Assembly (NCBI GenBank): GCA_003117195.1
Contig: BDSI01000087.1
Span: 406,561-470,560, forward strand
Length of the DNA stretch: 64,000 nt
Direction of reading: 5' to 3'
DNA from: Eudorina sp. 2006-703-Eu-15
Lineage: Eukaryota > Chlorophyta > Chlorophyceae > Chlamydomonadales > Volvocaceae
The position numbers and the translations under genes were made by a program. Positions 9,801 through 19,999 of the stretch are shown one piece after another. The notes beneath the pieces are model-generated. The model was given only the letters and a program-made list of their open reading frames with translations, searched no databases and had not been told where the DNA came from. The stretch's first letter is position 1; each line of letters begins with the position of its first letter.

Positions 9801-12795
9801 TGCTGCCCTTGCAATGCCCTGCCAGCAGACGGGGGAACGAGGACACAGGTGTGCACGTGCCGGGGTGGGCGGCGGGAAGAGCAGTCGGGTGCTTGGGCAA
9901 GGCGGTGGTGGCGCGGGGGTTTACCGACACTGGTGGCAGTTTGAAGGGTGGGCAGCCGGGCTGCGGGGCTGCGGGGCGGGCGGGAGGGAGGCCCAGCGCA
10001 CGCGAGCTGTGCGGGGGGAGGTGGCATGGTGTGGTGTGGCATGGCATGGCACGACACGGTGCGGCGTAGCACGGTTTCGTGACATCATAAAGTCCTGCCG
10101 TTCGCTTGGTCCGTGCACCGGGGGGGGCCCCGATTTGTAAGAGAGAGACACACACCCATACCTGCAGTTCTGCCTGCCTAAGAACACACCTATACACACA
10201 CCTCTATACACACATACATACTCAGGCACACACCTGCATGGTGACGTCATCCAGGGTGGGCCCTATGCCGCCCGCCGAAATGACCACCTGCGCCACCGCC
10301 GACAGCGCCCGTACGGCAGAGGCGATCTCGTCCACGTCATCCGGTACGAACACCACCCGAGTGACCTGCCAGCCCAGCGACCGCAGCTCGCGGCACAGGA
10401 AGCGCGCGTTCACGTCCTCTACCTGGGGGATGGGGGGCAAGGCAGATGGGTACACTCTGATTGGGTACACTCCGATTGCGGTCTAAAATCACAAACCAGG
10501 TAGGCATGCAACCCATCCCATCCATGCAAGCGAGAGGCCGGGTGAGGGGTTGCTGCCCCGGAAACCACCCACCGCCTCAATCCCATCTCTCATCCCACCA
10601 ACCCCCCATCCCATCCCCTTCCACGCCATCCTGCCCTGCCCGTCCTCACCTTGCCGGACAGCAGCTCATCCCCGATGATGACGATGGCGGCGCTGTGGGT
10701 CAGACACGCCGCCGAGCCCGCATGGCCCCCACCGCCGCCGCTGCTGCCGCCGCCGCCGCCGCCGCCGCCGGCACTGCCGCTGCGTGTTCGTACCGCGCCG
10801 TCAGCGCCGCCCCGCGGCGACGTCGCCTGGTCCGCAACCGCTGCTTCCACCTTCGCGGCGCCGCTGTCACTGACGCCGCCTTCCTGCGCCCCCCCCTGCT
10901 GCTGCTGTTGGCGGTTATCGTCACCCCGGGCATGGGCCTGCCCGTCGAGCTGCTGGCCGGGCTGCTGGCCGGGCTCAGCCTCGGCGGGGTGAGGGTGGGG
11001 ATGGGGTTGAGGGTGGGCGAGGGGAGCGGGTTGGGGGTGCGGTCGTTTGGCCGCCGCCACGTGCACTCGCCCCACCCGCTCCAGCCGCCCGTCGGCCAGC
11101 AGGTAGGCGGGCTCGAAGGTGCCGTCGGACCGCCGGAGGGCGCTGCGGGGACGGGGACGGGGCGGACATGGGCACAGGGAGACTTGGAGAGGCGGGGTGC
11201 GGTAGGTTAAGCACGCACCGTGATTGATCATCGATGTTAGTGCTGACGACAACGTCGGGGTCCGCTGTAACGTTCATTCATTTCACAACGGCAATGCCCG
11301 CGAACGTTGCTGGTCTGTGTAACGAGAATAGATTCAGGTATCGCCAGGTGTCGGCCCAGAGGTCCGGCGCTGGCAGGCTCGCCGTCCACCAGGTGCGGTC
11401 GCACCGATGCCGACTCGTACCTGTTGGGCAGCGTGTTGCCCGTGCCCCCCAGCGACGTGTAACCGTGGTCGTACAAGCTGCAGTACGGCACGTGCGTGGC
11501 GCGCAGGAACACCCAGACGTCGTGGTAGGTCCAGTCGATGATGGGGTTGACTCGCATGAAGGGCGGCCAGCCGTCGCTGCTGGGGCAGAAACAGTCCTGA
11601 TTGCCGCCGTTGGGGTCGCCCCTGCACGTGCCAAATTGTGCACGATGTTGTACAACATGTACGGCGCACAGGTACGACACATGGCCGCGCTGTGGTGATG
11701 TCCGCGGCAGGCCGCGCGGGATGGCTGCCATGGCGTAGTTTTTGCCGGTGCGGATGAGCTCATTCAGTGGAGCTCATTTAAGTACACGCGCTTGGTGGGT
11801 CGGTTAGTTCCATGGGGCTCACTCCCCCGAGCATCCCGTCTCGGCAAGACAACAAAACGGCACATAGGCGCCCGAACACTGGCGGCACTGCAGTCAACCC
11901 CGACGCCGTGACGCCGTCGACGTCCCGGCCCCACGTTGAAACACAGAACCTGACCCACTTTCGGGTCCCCAGGACGATGGCCATCACGCCAGTGCGAGCC
12001 AGGTAGTCGCACAGCCCGCGTTTGAAATCGGGCTCGGCGATGTACTCCACCGACAGGCCGTACCTGCGGCGCGCAACGGGGTGCGTTCAAACAAAAGTCA
12101 GAGCGACGGTGTTTGATGACAGCAGGGGGTTAGGAGTATGTAAGTCCCCAAGCCATGCAGAATACACGGGCAGACCGGCGGACGAATTGTCAGGTAGCTG
12201 CCGTACAGCTTGCTGTACAAGATTGGGACAGCGCGCACCAGATGCACTGATTCTGTATGTTGCTTACTGCGCATCCGAGCTCTCCACAAATTGCTTGACT
12301 TCAGCGAAATCGTCCGCATTCCGGAAGAAGAAGCTCTTGATGCCCCCCAGCCCTGAAGAAATTCCACAACGGGAGGGACAGGGGCCTCAATGGAAGAACG
12401 AAAAAACATGTACAGATTGAGGAGTGTGGGATTCCGAGGGGTTTCGACTGTCCGTTCCCAGAATGTCCGCACCTGGCGACTCCGTGCCTTGTTGTTCCGC
12501 CACCGCCGCGCGCAGCAGGTGCAGAAGAACTGTTGAGTCTTTTCCTCCATTGAAGCTGAAAGCTATCTTGTCAAGCCTGCAATCCAAGTATGGTATTCAG
12601 CTTACTGTACAAAGAGTGGTTGGCCGTGGAGCTGCCATCTGAAGGCAATCGTCCAGAGGCCAGTTGACCCAACTTAAAACCTCTATAGACTTACGGATAA
12701 AGCGCGCATGTTCTGCGGAGGACCTGGATCGCTTTGCGTGCCTTGTCAGCTACAACGGGATCGGGTATGCAGTCGATCTGCTGCAGTATATCCAT
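6838..12795 (-). CDS. FAD synthase-like protein: PAPS-reductase-type domain plus molybdopterin-binding-like domain
   Basis: The predicted role is adenylation of FMN to FAD. Exons (minus): 12795-12695, 12576-12473, 12352-12268, 12063-11959, 11621-11421, 11142-10650, 10422-10234, 9818-9784, 9463-9282, 8728-8625, 8237-8132 and 6944-6838. All are in phase, giving 603 residues. Residues 41-49 (SFNGGKDST) are the PAPS-reductase/FAD-synthase P-loop. Exon 5 carries GWPPFMRVNP and YCSLYDHGYTSLG, typical of eukaryotic FAD synthases. After a linker of about 120 residues rich in His, Pro, Gln and Gly, a MoCF/CinA-like domain begins at IVIIGDELLSGK (about 352-363) and contains SAGGIGPTLDDVT (about 412-424). 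The order (synthase domain first) is that of plant homologs and the reverse of human FLAD1. The last residues (LERDVDSLA) end in exon 12. No transit peptide is obvious. Family assignment is firm; catalytic activity is inferred. Confidence 0.9.
7557..7640. repeat. Perfect 32-bp inverted repeat (hairpin) in an FAD-synthase intron
   Basis: The arm 7571-7602 (ending GGGGGTTTCGCTGTC) is perfectly complementary to 7609-7640 (starting GACAGCGAAACCCCC), with a 6-base loop. In addition TGTCAATGCAGAC at 7557-7569 is the reverse complement of 7600-7612. Two alternative stems therefore compete for the loop region. It lies in the last intron (8131-6945). Confidence 0.93.
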
Positions 12796-13204
12796 GTCTA
12801 CTGATGAATGGAAAACTCTTCTTCACGGGATTGTCACACACCCTGCCAAAGGAACACAACAGTCGTCGCGCTGTTCCGAAACCGAAAAGTCGGGGGGCTT
12901 GGAAACAAACTTATCTCGGCCAGCGAAATTAAGGTTGATTTCCTATTTACTTGACCAATTGAGAACGCTGTAGTCTCGGTTGTTCAGTGAGATGGCACCG
13001 GTCTCGCCGAGGCATCAAACCGCCATAACGTCCCCGCCGACGCCGACATAGATCCCATAACAGACAACAAAGGTCATGTTGTAGTTGGAAGTCTCCTTAC
13101 CAACCCGCCCACGACATCCGCCATCCGACATCCGCCATCTGCCATCCGTCATCCGCCATCCGTTGGCACCTCACGACCAGGCCCGCCACTGGACTTCCGC
13201 TCCC
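12796..13204. promoter_or_regulatory. Bidirectional promoter region
   Basis: About 410 bases separate the start codons of the minus-strand FAD-synthase gene and the plus-strand dioxygenase gene, so both promoters and 5' UTRs must lie here. A short CATCCGC-type repeat (about 13117-13163) lies in the dioxygenase 5' leader. I see no clear TATA box. Confidence 0.6.
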
Positions 13205-16200
13205 ATGGACTGCGCACCGCCCCCCAACCGCCCCGCCGCCACCTCTGCGCCCGCCCCCAAAGCCAACCCGCTCCAGCTGCGCCCCATCGCCACGCACCCC
13301 ACCTCCTGGCACCCCTCAGCCGCCCGACTGGCCCTCAACGTTGTCCTGGACGGCTGCATCGTGCCCGATGCGGCGGGCGCAGCGCGGGTGGATAGGGCCC
13401 ACCTGGTTGTGCTAGACGACTTCATCGGGGAGACGGAGCGGGCGGAACTGCTGGGGTTCATCACACAGCCGGGTGGGTGGCTGGGCGGCTGGGCGGCTGG
13501 GCGGCTGGGCGGCTGGGCGGCTGGGCGGCTGGGCGGCTGGGCGGCTGGGTGGCTGGGTGGCTGGGCGGCTGGGTGGCTGGGTGGCTGGGCGGCTGGGTGG
13601 CTGGGTGGCTGGGCGGCTGGGTGGCTGGGTGGCTGGGCGGCTGGGTGGCTGGGTGGCTGGGCGGCTGGGTGGCTGGGTGGCTGGGTGGCTGGGTGGCTGG
13701 GTGGCTGGGGCAGTCGTCGGGCAGGAGAGCTGGCGGGACCGTCGGACGTGCCTCCTGGGCTGCCTCCTGGCGGGGGCGGGGGGCCTCATGGATGTACGGG
13801 CAACTACCCGGCACCCCCCACAGCTTCTCCCCTCAGGGTGTTGTTTGCCTCCTCAGCCCCACACTCTCTCCCAGCCCCCGTCTCGGGCTTGCCCTCCGTC
13901 GCTTTACCCCCCAGCCCCGCCCCGCGCTCTCCCTCCTTCCCTCCCTCCCTCCCCGCCGCACGGATTGCCGTACAGGCTGGGACGAGCAGTCCCCGCCCCC
14001 GGCTGGCAAGTGGCAGCGCGCCACCCGCGACCGCCCCGACGCCGCGCCCACCTGGGGCCTCCGGGATGAGTGGCTGCGCCGCCTGGCCTCCGACCCGCTG
14101 GCCGCCCGACTGGAGGTCCAGAGCCGACTGCAGCTGCTGTACCCGGATTACCTGATCGCGCACATGCCCTCCGATGAGATCCAGATCCAGATCCAGGGCC
14201 AGATCCAGGGGCAGAGCCAGAGCCAGACCCCCGCCGAGATCCGGTCAGAGGCGCATCAGATCCAGGCGGCCGTTGGAACCCAGATCACGACCCAGATGGA
14301 CACGGACATGGCGCAGGAGCTGCCGCGCGAGCAGCGGCCGGCGGGGCTGGAGCCGCGGGGAGGGGAGGATGGCGGTCCAGGGGAGGGTGCGGCGGCGAGG
14401 GGCGGGTCACTGCCCGCTGGCGGCGAAGGCGGAGGCGGCGGTGGGGGCGGCGGAGGCGAAGATCTCGCTGTCGAGGCGGCGGGGGCGGCGGCGGTGGGGC
14501 CGACGGCGATGGAGACGGAGGAGGGTCATCGCCCGCCGGCTGTGGAAGCGGCCGAGTTTGAGGCCGAGGCGGAGGCCGGGGCGGCGGCGGCGGCGGCGGC
14601 GGCGGCGACGGCGATGGAGGGGGCGGAGGGAGGGGTGGGAGCCGAGGCAGAGCGAGGGATCGGGGCGGAGGCGGAAGAGGAGGACGCGGGCTCGGATCTG
14701 GGCCAGGCAGCGCCGCCAGGATCCATCGTGGACTGCAACCAGTGAGTGCCGTACATTTCATCATGACGTGCCGTACTCGTGCCGTACATTGGGCATTCAG
14801 AGACCAGAGTTTCTGACCCGCCCGCTCCGGCCCCAGGTTCGTGGCCAACGCCGCCATGTACGGCGACGCCTACTCGTGGCACGTGGACGCGGACCCGTCG
14901 ACGCTGCCGTACCCGTCACCCTGGACGCAATCGTACGGCCAGTACGTCAACCGTGAGCCCGGCCGGCCGCTGTTCGTGAGCCTGCTGCTGTACCTCAACC
15001 GCAGCTGGGAGAGGGAGTGGGACGCGGAGACGCTCTTCCTGGACACCCCCAGCGACTGCGGGGTGGTGGTGCGACCCAAGGTGGGCGCGTTTGGGGCGTT
15101 GGAGGGGGCTTGGGGGCGGGGTGGCGTTGGGGCTTGGGGGCGGGGTGGCGTTGGGGCTTGGGGGCGGGGTGGCGTTGGGGCTTGGGGCGGGGTGGCGTTG
15201 GGGCTTGGGGGCGGGGTGGCGTTGGGGCTTGGGGGCGTTGGGGGCGGGGTGGCGTTGGGGCTTGGGGGGAGGGTGGCGTTGGGGCTTCGGGGGAGGGTGG
15301 CGTTGGGAGGGGGGATCGGGGTGGGATGGAGAGAAGCGGGGTGGGATGGGGCGGGCATGCGAGTGGTTGTGCAGAGTTGCTGGTTTTCCCCGCGCTGGCT
15401 ACTAGGGCCTTATGTGTAATCGGGGGGGCTTCCCGTACATGTCTGCCCCTCGGCTGTACCTCGCGTACCCATTGGCGCCCCCCATCCCCGCTCTGGCAGC
15501 AGCGCAATCTGAACATGTCGGCCAACATGCCATAACCCGCCATCCCCGTGCAACCCCACCCTCCCCCCGACAGCCGTACCGCGCCGTACTGCTGGACCAG
15601 GATGTCCTGCACCGCCTGGCGCCGCCCTCCCCCTCCGCCGGCAGCCGCCCCCGGTACTCGCTGGTGTGGAAGCTCGTGATGCTGCCCCGCAGACCGGGCA
15701 TGCAACCCTCCCTGGCGCGGAAGGCCTGGGGCCGCCCCACGGCCTTCGGCTCCGCCGCTGCGCTGGAGCGGGTGCTGTCGGGGCTGAAGCCGGGCAGCGT
15801 GGCGGCGGCGGTGACGGCCGCGGCGGCGGCGGCGGCGGGAGGAGGAGGGTGAGGGCGAGGGTGAGGGCGCTGGGGTTACACGACGCCGCATCCTGCCCGC
15901 TGTGCGTCACCTGCCGCTGTCTCCCGCCCTTCATATCCGTACTTCCGTGCTTTTATACTTCGGTACCGCCGTACTTCCGTACCGCCGTACTTCCGTACCG
16001 CCGTACTTCCGTACACCCGTGCACCGGTACTCCCGTGCGCAGGCAGGGCCGGGGCAGTGCAGCCCCCGGGAGCCAACCGCAGGCCGCGGGAGCGACGGCG
16101 CCGGAGGTGGCGGCGGCGGCGGCCGCAGGGGGGTCGAGGGGCCCAGACGCGCCCGCAGCGGCGTCGGCGGATCCGGACTGCGCACCCGAGGGGCAGAGGA

Positions 16201-17996
16201 GCAAGAAGAAGAAGAGGAGGAGGAATAAGAACAAGCAGAACCTGACCGGGGAGCAGGGTGAGCAGGAGAGGCGCGTGGAGGGGACGACGGCGCAGGGCGG
16301 CGGAGGCGGAGGCCCGCCGCCGTCGTCGATGTGTACGGAGGCGCCGGCGGGGACGGGCGCGGCGGCGGCGCCGGCGGCGACGGCGACGGGGGCGGCCGTG
16401 GCGACGGGGGACGAGCGGCCGCGCAGGTGGGGCTGGGTCGCTGGCCTCGCGGGCTGTGGATGACATCTGTCTAGGGGGGAAACGCCGTACATGCCGTACA
16501 GAGTGCACGGACGGACGCCGCTGCCCAGTGCCGCCGGCCCGCTACGTACGCCCCTGCGCCTGCTGTTGGTGATAAGCTGATAACCGTAATACCGCATCCA
16601 CTCCTGAGGTGCTGAGTGCTTCGAAGGCTTTGACGCGGCCTCCCTCCCTCCCTTCCTCCCTCCCTTGGCCCGTGCCCCGTGCCCCGTGCCCCGTGTCGGT
16701 CACGTCACATTCGCCCCCATCAGCCCGCACTCGGGCCATCAGCCCGAGCCGAGCACTGCCGGGACCGGACCGCCGCCGGCGGCGGCGGCGGCTGTGGTGA
16801 CGGCGGCGGCGGCGGCGGCCCCAGGTTGCCAGGTAGTCTCTAAGGATGACGACGACGGCGACGACGATAACGGCAAAGCTGTCGTCGACAACGGCAACGG
16901 CAACAATAACGGCAACAACGCCAACAAGAAAAAGAGGAGGAAGAAGAGGCGAAATAACAAGAAGACCACCGTCGAAAATCGAATCCTTGAAGCGCCGGCG
17001 CCGGCGGCAGGTGCGGCGGATGCGGACGGCGGCCGCCGGGGCGCCGACGCGTCGATGGCGTCCGCAGGGACAGCGGCGGCGGCGACTGCAGTACTGCCGT
17101 ACGAATTGGACGAACTGTGGGTGTATATGGACGAGCAGGAGGGCACCGAGGGCGAGGTGTTGGTGACGGCGGCGGCGGCGGCGGCGGCAGGGGCTGGTGA
17201 CGGAAGCGGCAGCGGCGCGGCTGTGGGATCGGGTGCTGTCGCAGAGGCGCAGGCAGCGGCAGCGGCGGCGGCGGAGTATGACCTCCTGTACGACGACCCG
17301 CTGGGCTGTGGGCCACAGCCAATGGACGTCTCGGCGCCGCCGCCGACGGCGATGCAGCCAGGAGGAGAGGCGGAGCTGGCGGCAGCCGCGGCGGCGGCGG
17401 CCGTGATGTTCCCGGCGGAGGGGGGTAAGCCGCCTGGGGCAGCGGCGCAAAAGCGGAGGGAAAAGAGACGGCGACAGCGACAGCGGCAGCGACAGAAGCT
17501 GCAGGCGGCGGCGGCGGATCCGGCCAGCGGCGGCGGCGGTGGCGGGGAGGCGGCGGCGCCTGTCGGGGACGGCGGCGGTGGCGGCGGCGGCGGCGGGGAG
17601 CTTTCATCTCCCTCCGACATGGATGCGGACGACGGGGACGACGGTGACGGTGCGGCGGCGGCGGCGGCGCCGCCGCCGCCGCCCTCTGGACATGGCGGCG
17701 CGTCAATTCTGCCAGCGGCGGAGGTGGCGGCGGCGCCGGGCGGCGCTGCCAATGCCAAGAGGAAGAAGAGGTGGGCGGACAAGGTCCGCAGAAAGAGGAA
17801 GCGAAGCGAAGCCCAGGCGGGCCGCGCCGCCGCCGCCGCCGGTGCCGCCGCCGCCGCCGGTGCCGCCGCCGCCGCCGGTGCTGCCACACCCACGCAGCCA
17901 GCAGCGGGGCCCGCTGTGGATCCGGAGGTGCCGACCGCCGTACCGGGTACGGCAGGTACGACAGGTGCGACGGCGGAGCTTTCGGGCAGTGGGTAA
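13205..17996 (+). CDS. 2-oxoglutarate/Fe(II)-dependent dioxygenase with long low-complexity C-terminal tail
   Basis: A double-stranded beta-helix oxygenase; its substrate is not recognisable. Exons: 13205-13472, 13976-14741, 14837-15080, 15574-15848, 16043-16257 and 16837-17996. They are in phase and give 975 residues. The start is the first in-frame ATG; the frame is open upstream but only from a TTG. The iron ligands are His360-x-Asp362 (in AYSWHVDADP) and His439 (in LLDQDVLHRLAPP). Arg453 (in RPRYSLVWKL) is the 2-oxoglutarate-binding Arg. A segment of about 150 residues rich in Gln, Glu, Gly and Ala (from IQIQIQGQIQ) interrupts the region before the HxD strand. The tail after residue about 520 is Ala/Gly-rich with basic clusters (KKKKRRRNKNK, KKKRRKKRR, KRKKRW) that resemble nuclear localisation or nucleic-acid-binding stretches. 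If intron 4 is retained, TGA at 15850 ends the protein at 518 residues with the catalytic core complete. TGTAA 79 bases after the distal stop supports the longer form. Confidence 0.82.
13473..13708. repeat. 8-bp G-rich minisatellite (GGCTGGGC / GGCTGGGT), about 29 copies
   Basis: Tandem 8-bp units run from the 5' splice site of dioxygenase intron 1 for about 235 bases. The donor GTGGGTGG is itself the first part of the array. The sense strand is G-rich with runs of three Gs, so intramolecular G-quadruplexes are possible in the pre-mRNA. The Trp/Leu/Gly/Ala polypeptides that can be read through it are artefacts. Confidence 0.95.
15090..15312. repeat. G-rich tandem repeat, about 26-bp unit
   Basis: About nine imperfect copies of GGGCGGGGTGGCGTTGGGGC plus TTGGG lie in dioxygenase intron 3. 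They start within about 10 bases of the donor at 15081. The sense strand is again the G-rich one. Confidence 0.93.
15955..16020. repeat. 16-bp tandem repeat (CGTACTTCCGTACCGC)
   Basis: About four copies of a CGTACTTCCGTACCGC-type unit lie near the 3' end of dioxygenase intron 4. Confidence 0.85.
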
Positions 17997-18074
17997 TGAT
18001 GATTATTGATGATGGTGATTTTGCGATGTACGTGTTGGCGTTGGCAGGTGGCGTTGGCGTTTGGCAGCAGAAGC

Positions 18075-18079
18075 TGTAA
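18075..18079 (+). promoter_or_regulatory. Polyadenylation signal TGTAA of the dioxygenase gene
   Basis: TGTAA, followed by TAAAAG, lies 79 bases downstream of the stop codon at 17996. This is the expected volvocine position and supports the terminal exon. Confidence 0.7.
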
Positions 18080-18884
18080 TAAAAGACCAATAGTTGCGAT
18101 CACGCTTACTCGGTCAACGGTTAACGATCAACGGTAAACGGCCAGCTAGTAACGGAGGCCGCCAAGCGCTTGGGCCGGCTCCAGTCAGGGTGGGGATAAG
18201 GCTGCACTGCGTGCGTGTGGGGCAGGGGTTCGTTGACGATAGGACGACGACAGTCCGGGTCGAGTTCGTTACTTGATGTGGAGTACGGCAGTCCGTACGC
18301 TACGGCGCGCTTGCTTGGGTGCGGCGGACTGGGCTACGGTCCGACGGAGCTGGACAGGGTCTGTGCGACCGAAGTTCTTTAATAACGCCGGTTCATGGCG
18401 CACCGTATGTGGCCGGATGGAGTGGACAGTGGAGGGGGGCGAGGGCGCAGGGTGGGAAATCCATTTTTGGAGCACTGGAGGACACTGCGGGGCGGCTGCT
18501 GGTAGCTAAAGGAGTTCGGGTGTGGCGGCTGGCGGGTGTAGATAGGGCAGCTCTGGACGACCCCTCTTGGCCCCCCCAAGGGATGGTGGTGGACAGATGG
18601 CTGGGTGCGCCGTCCAGGGTACGACCGGGTGTACGACCGGGTACAATTTGTACGGCAGGTTCTGATGAGGGGCAAGTACCTCCTGGGGCGCCCTGGGACG
18701 CTAGCTGGCTGGCTGGCTATATGGATGGGCCGTCGGCTTCAGGGACGGACTCGCCTGCTGGCAGATGGGCCTACCCACAGGAATCTTGGAGTCATGATTA
18801 TTACACCGCGCCGGAGCGTGGAGGGGACCGTAGCTTCGACGGCTATGTTCGGTCGTCAATGGATGGGTGGATGGATGGATGCAT
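18080..18884. other. Intergenic, no gene seen
   Basis: Between the dioxygenase poly(A) signal and the minisatellite I see no conserved exon. The short open frames lack motifs and overlap on both strands. Confidence 0.5.
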
Positions 18885-19790
18885 GGAGGGGTGGGCGAGA
18901 CAGCCCTCCGGGGCGCGCCCCGCCCCGGCCTCTCGGGCACTTGGATGTTGTGAGCAGCCCTACCGAGCACTAGGATGGGATGGATGGGCGGAAAAGCCCC
19001 CCCCTCCCCGCCGCTCGGGCACTTGGATGTTGTGGATGGGCGGAACAGCCCTACCGGGCATTTGGATGGGCGGAACAGCCGTACCGGGCACTTGGATGGG
19101 CGGAACAGCCGTACCGGGCACTTGGATGGGCGGAACAGCCCTACCGGGCATTTGGATGGGCGGAACAGCCCTACCGGGCATTTGGATGGGCGGAACAGCC
19201 CTACCGGGCATTTGGATGGGCACAACAGCCGTACCGGGCACTTGGATGGGCAGAACAGCCGTACCGGGCACTTGGATGGGCGGAACAGCCCTACCGGGCA
19301 CATGGATGGGCGGAACAGCCGTACCGGGCACTTGGATGGGCGGTACAGCGGTACCGGGCACTTGGATGGGCGGTACAGCGGTACCGGGCACTTGGATGGG
19401 CGGAACAGCCCTACCGGGCATTTGGATGGGCGGAACAGCCCTACCGGGCATTTGGATGGGCGGAACAGCCCTACCGGGCACTTGGATGGGCGGAAAGGCC
19501 CCCCTCCCCGCCGCTCGGGCGCATCGATGGATGGATGGGCGGAAAAGCCCCACCTCCCTCCAGGCACTTGGATGGGATGGATGGGCGGAATAGCCCCCTC
19601 CTCCCTCCAGGCACTTGGATGGGATGGATGGGCGGAATAGCCCCATCCTCCCTCCAGGCACTTGGATGGGATGGATGGGCGGAATAGCCCATCTCGCCCT
19701 GGGCACTTGGGTGGGATGGATGGATATATGGATGGGCGGAATAGCCCCACACTCGGGCACTTGGATGGGATACGTCGATGGGCGGACCAG
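18885..19790. repeat. 30-bp minisatellite grading into a 46-47 bp higher-order repeat
   Basis: From about 19035 to 19500 some 16 copies of a 30-bp unit run in tandem, containing GCACTTGGATGGGCGGAACA then GCC and GTACCGG. Single-base variants include CATTTGG for CACTTGG and CTACC for GTACC. From about 19500 to 19790 the unit lengthens to 46-47 bp by insertion of CCTCCCTCCAG and a duplicated GGATGGGAT. Degenerate copies occur from 18885. Because 30 is a multiple of three and the unit lacks stops in several frames, long open frames appear on both strands. I do not call any of them a gene. Confidence 0.95.
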
Positions 19791-19952
19791 GCCCCCGCCA
19801 CTCCCCTAGGCTGATGGGGTCACGGTACTACGTATGGACATCCTGGCATCCGACCGCCACTGGACGGTTTGCGACAATGGCGTGGTGGCTGCTGCAGCGC
19901 GAGCCGCGGCTCTGTGTGTCTGTTCGGCCGCCACCTTTGCTTGCTCATGTCG

Positions 19953-19975
19953 CATAACTGACGTCGTCAGTTATG
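19953..19975. promoter_or_regulatory. Perfect 11+1+11 palindrome with TGACG core
   Basis: CATAACTGACG and its exact inverse CGTCAGTTATG flank a single T. TGACG half-sites are typical of bZIP/CREB-type binding sites. It lies about 14 bases upstream of a TATA-like box and about 1 kb upstream of the large plus-strand gene. Function is inferred only from position and symmetry. Confidence 0.5.
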
Positions 19976-19988
19976 CACGTCCGATACA

Positions 19989-19993
19989 TATAA
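19989..19993 (+). promoter_or_regulatory. TATA-like box
   Basis: TATAA in ACATATAAGCC follows the palindrome at 19953-19975. If real it would start a transcript at about 20020, just before two 14-bp direct repeats (CCAATCGTCCTATT at 20066-20079 and 20086-20099). Which gene it would serve is unclear; the large gene from 20953 is the only plus-strand candidate. Confidence 0.35.
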
Positions 19994-19999
19994 GCCATT

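Noticed and set aside
13473..13789. Gly/Trp/Leu/Ala and Pro/Thr/Gln repeat proteins on both strands
   Set aside because: Products of an 8-bp intronic repeat; the dioxygenase reading frame resumes only after splicing to 13976.
15849..15852. Treating TGA at 15850 as the only stop of the dioxygenase
   Set aside because: GTGAGG is a good donor, two further exons join in perfect phase and TGTAA follows the distal stop; I keep the short form as a possible isoform.
18319..19593. A 424-codon plus-strand open frame and similar minus-strand frames over the minisatellite
   Set aside because: They arise from a 30-bp repeat lacking stops in several frames; no promoter, splice context or non-repetitive domain supports coding.
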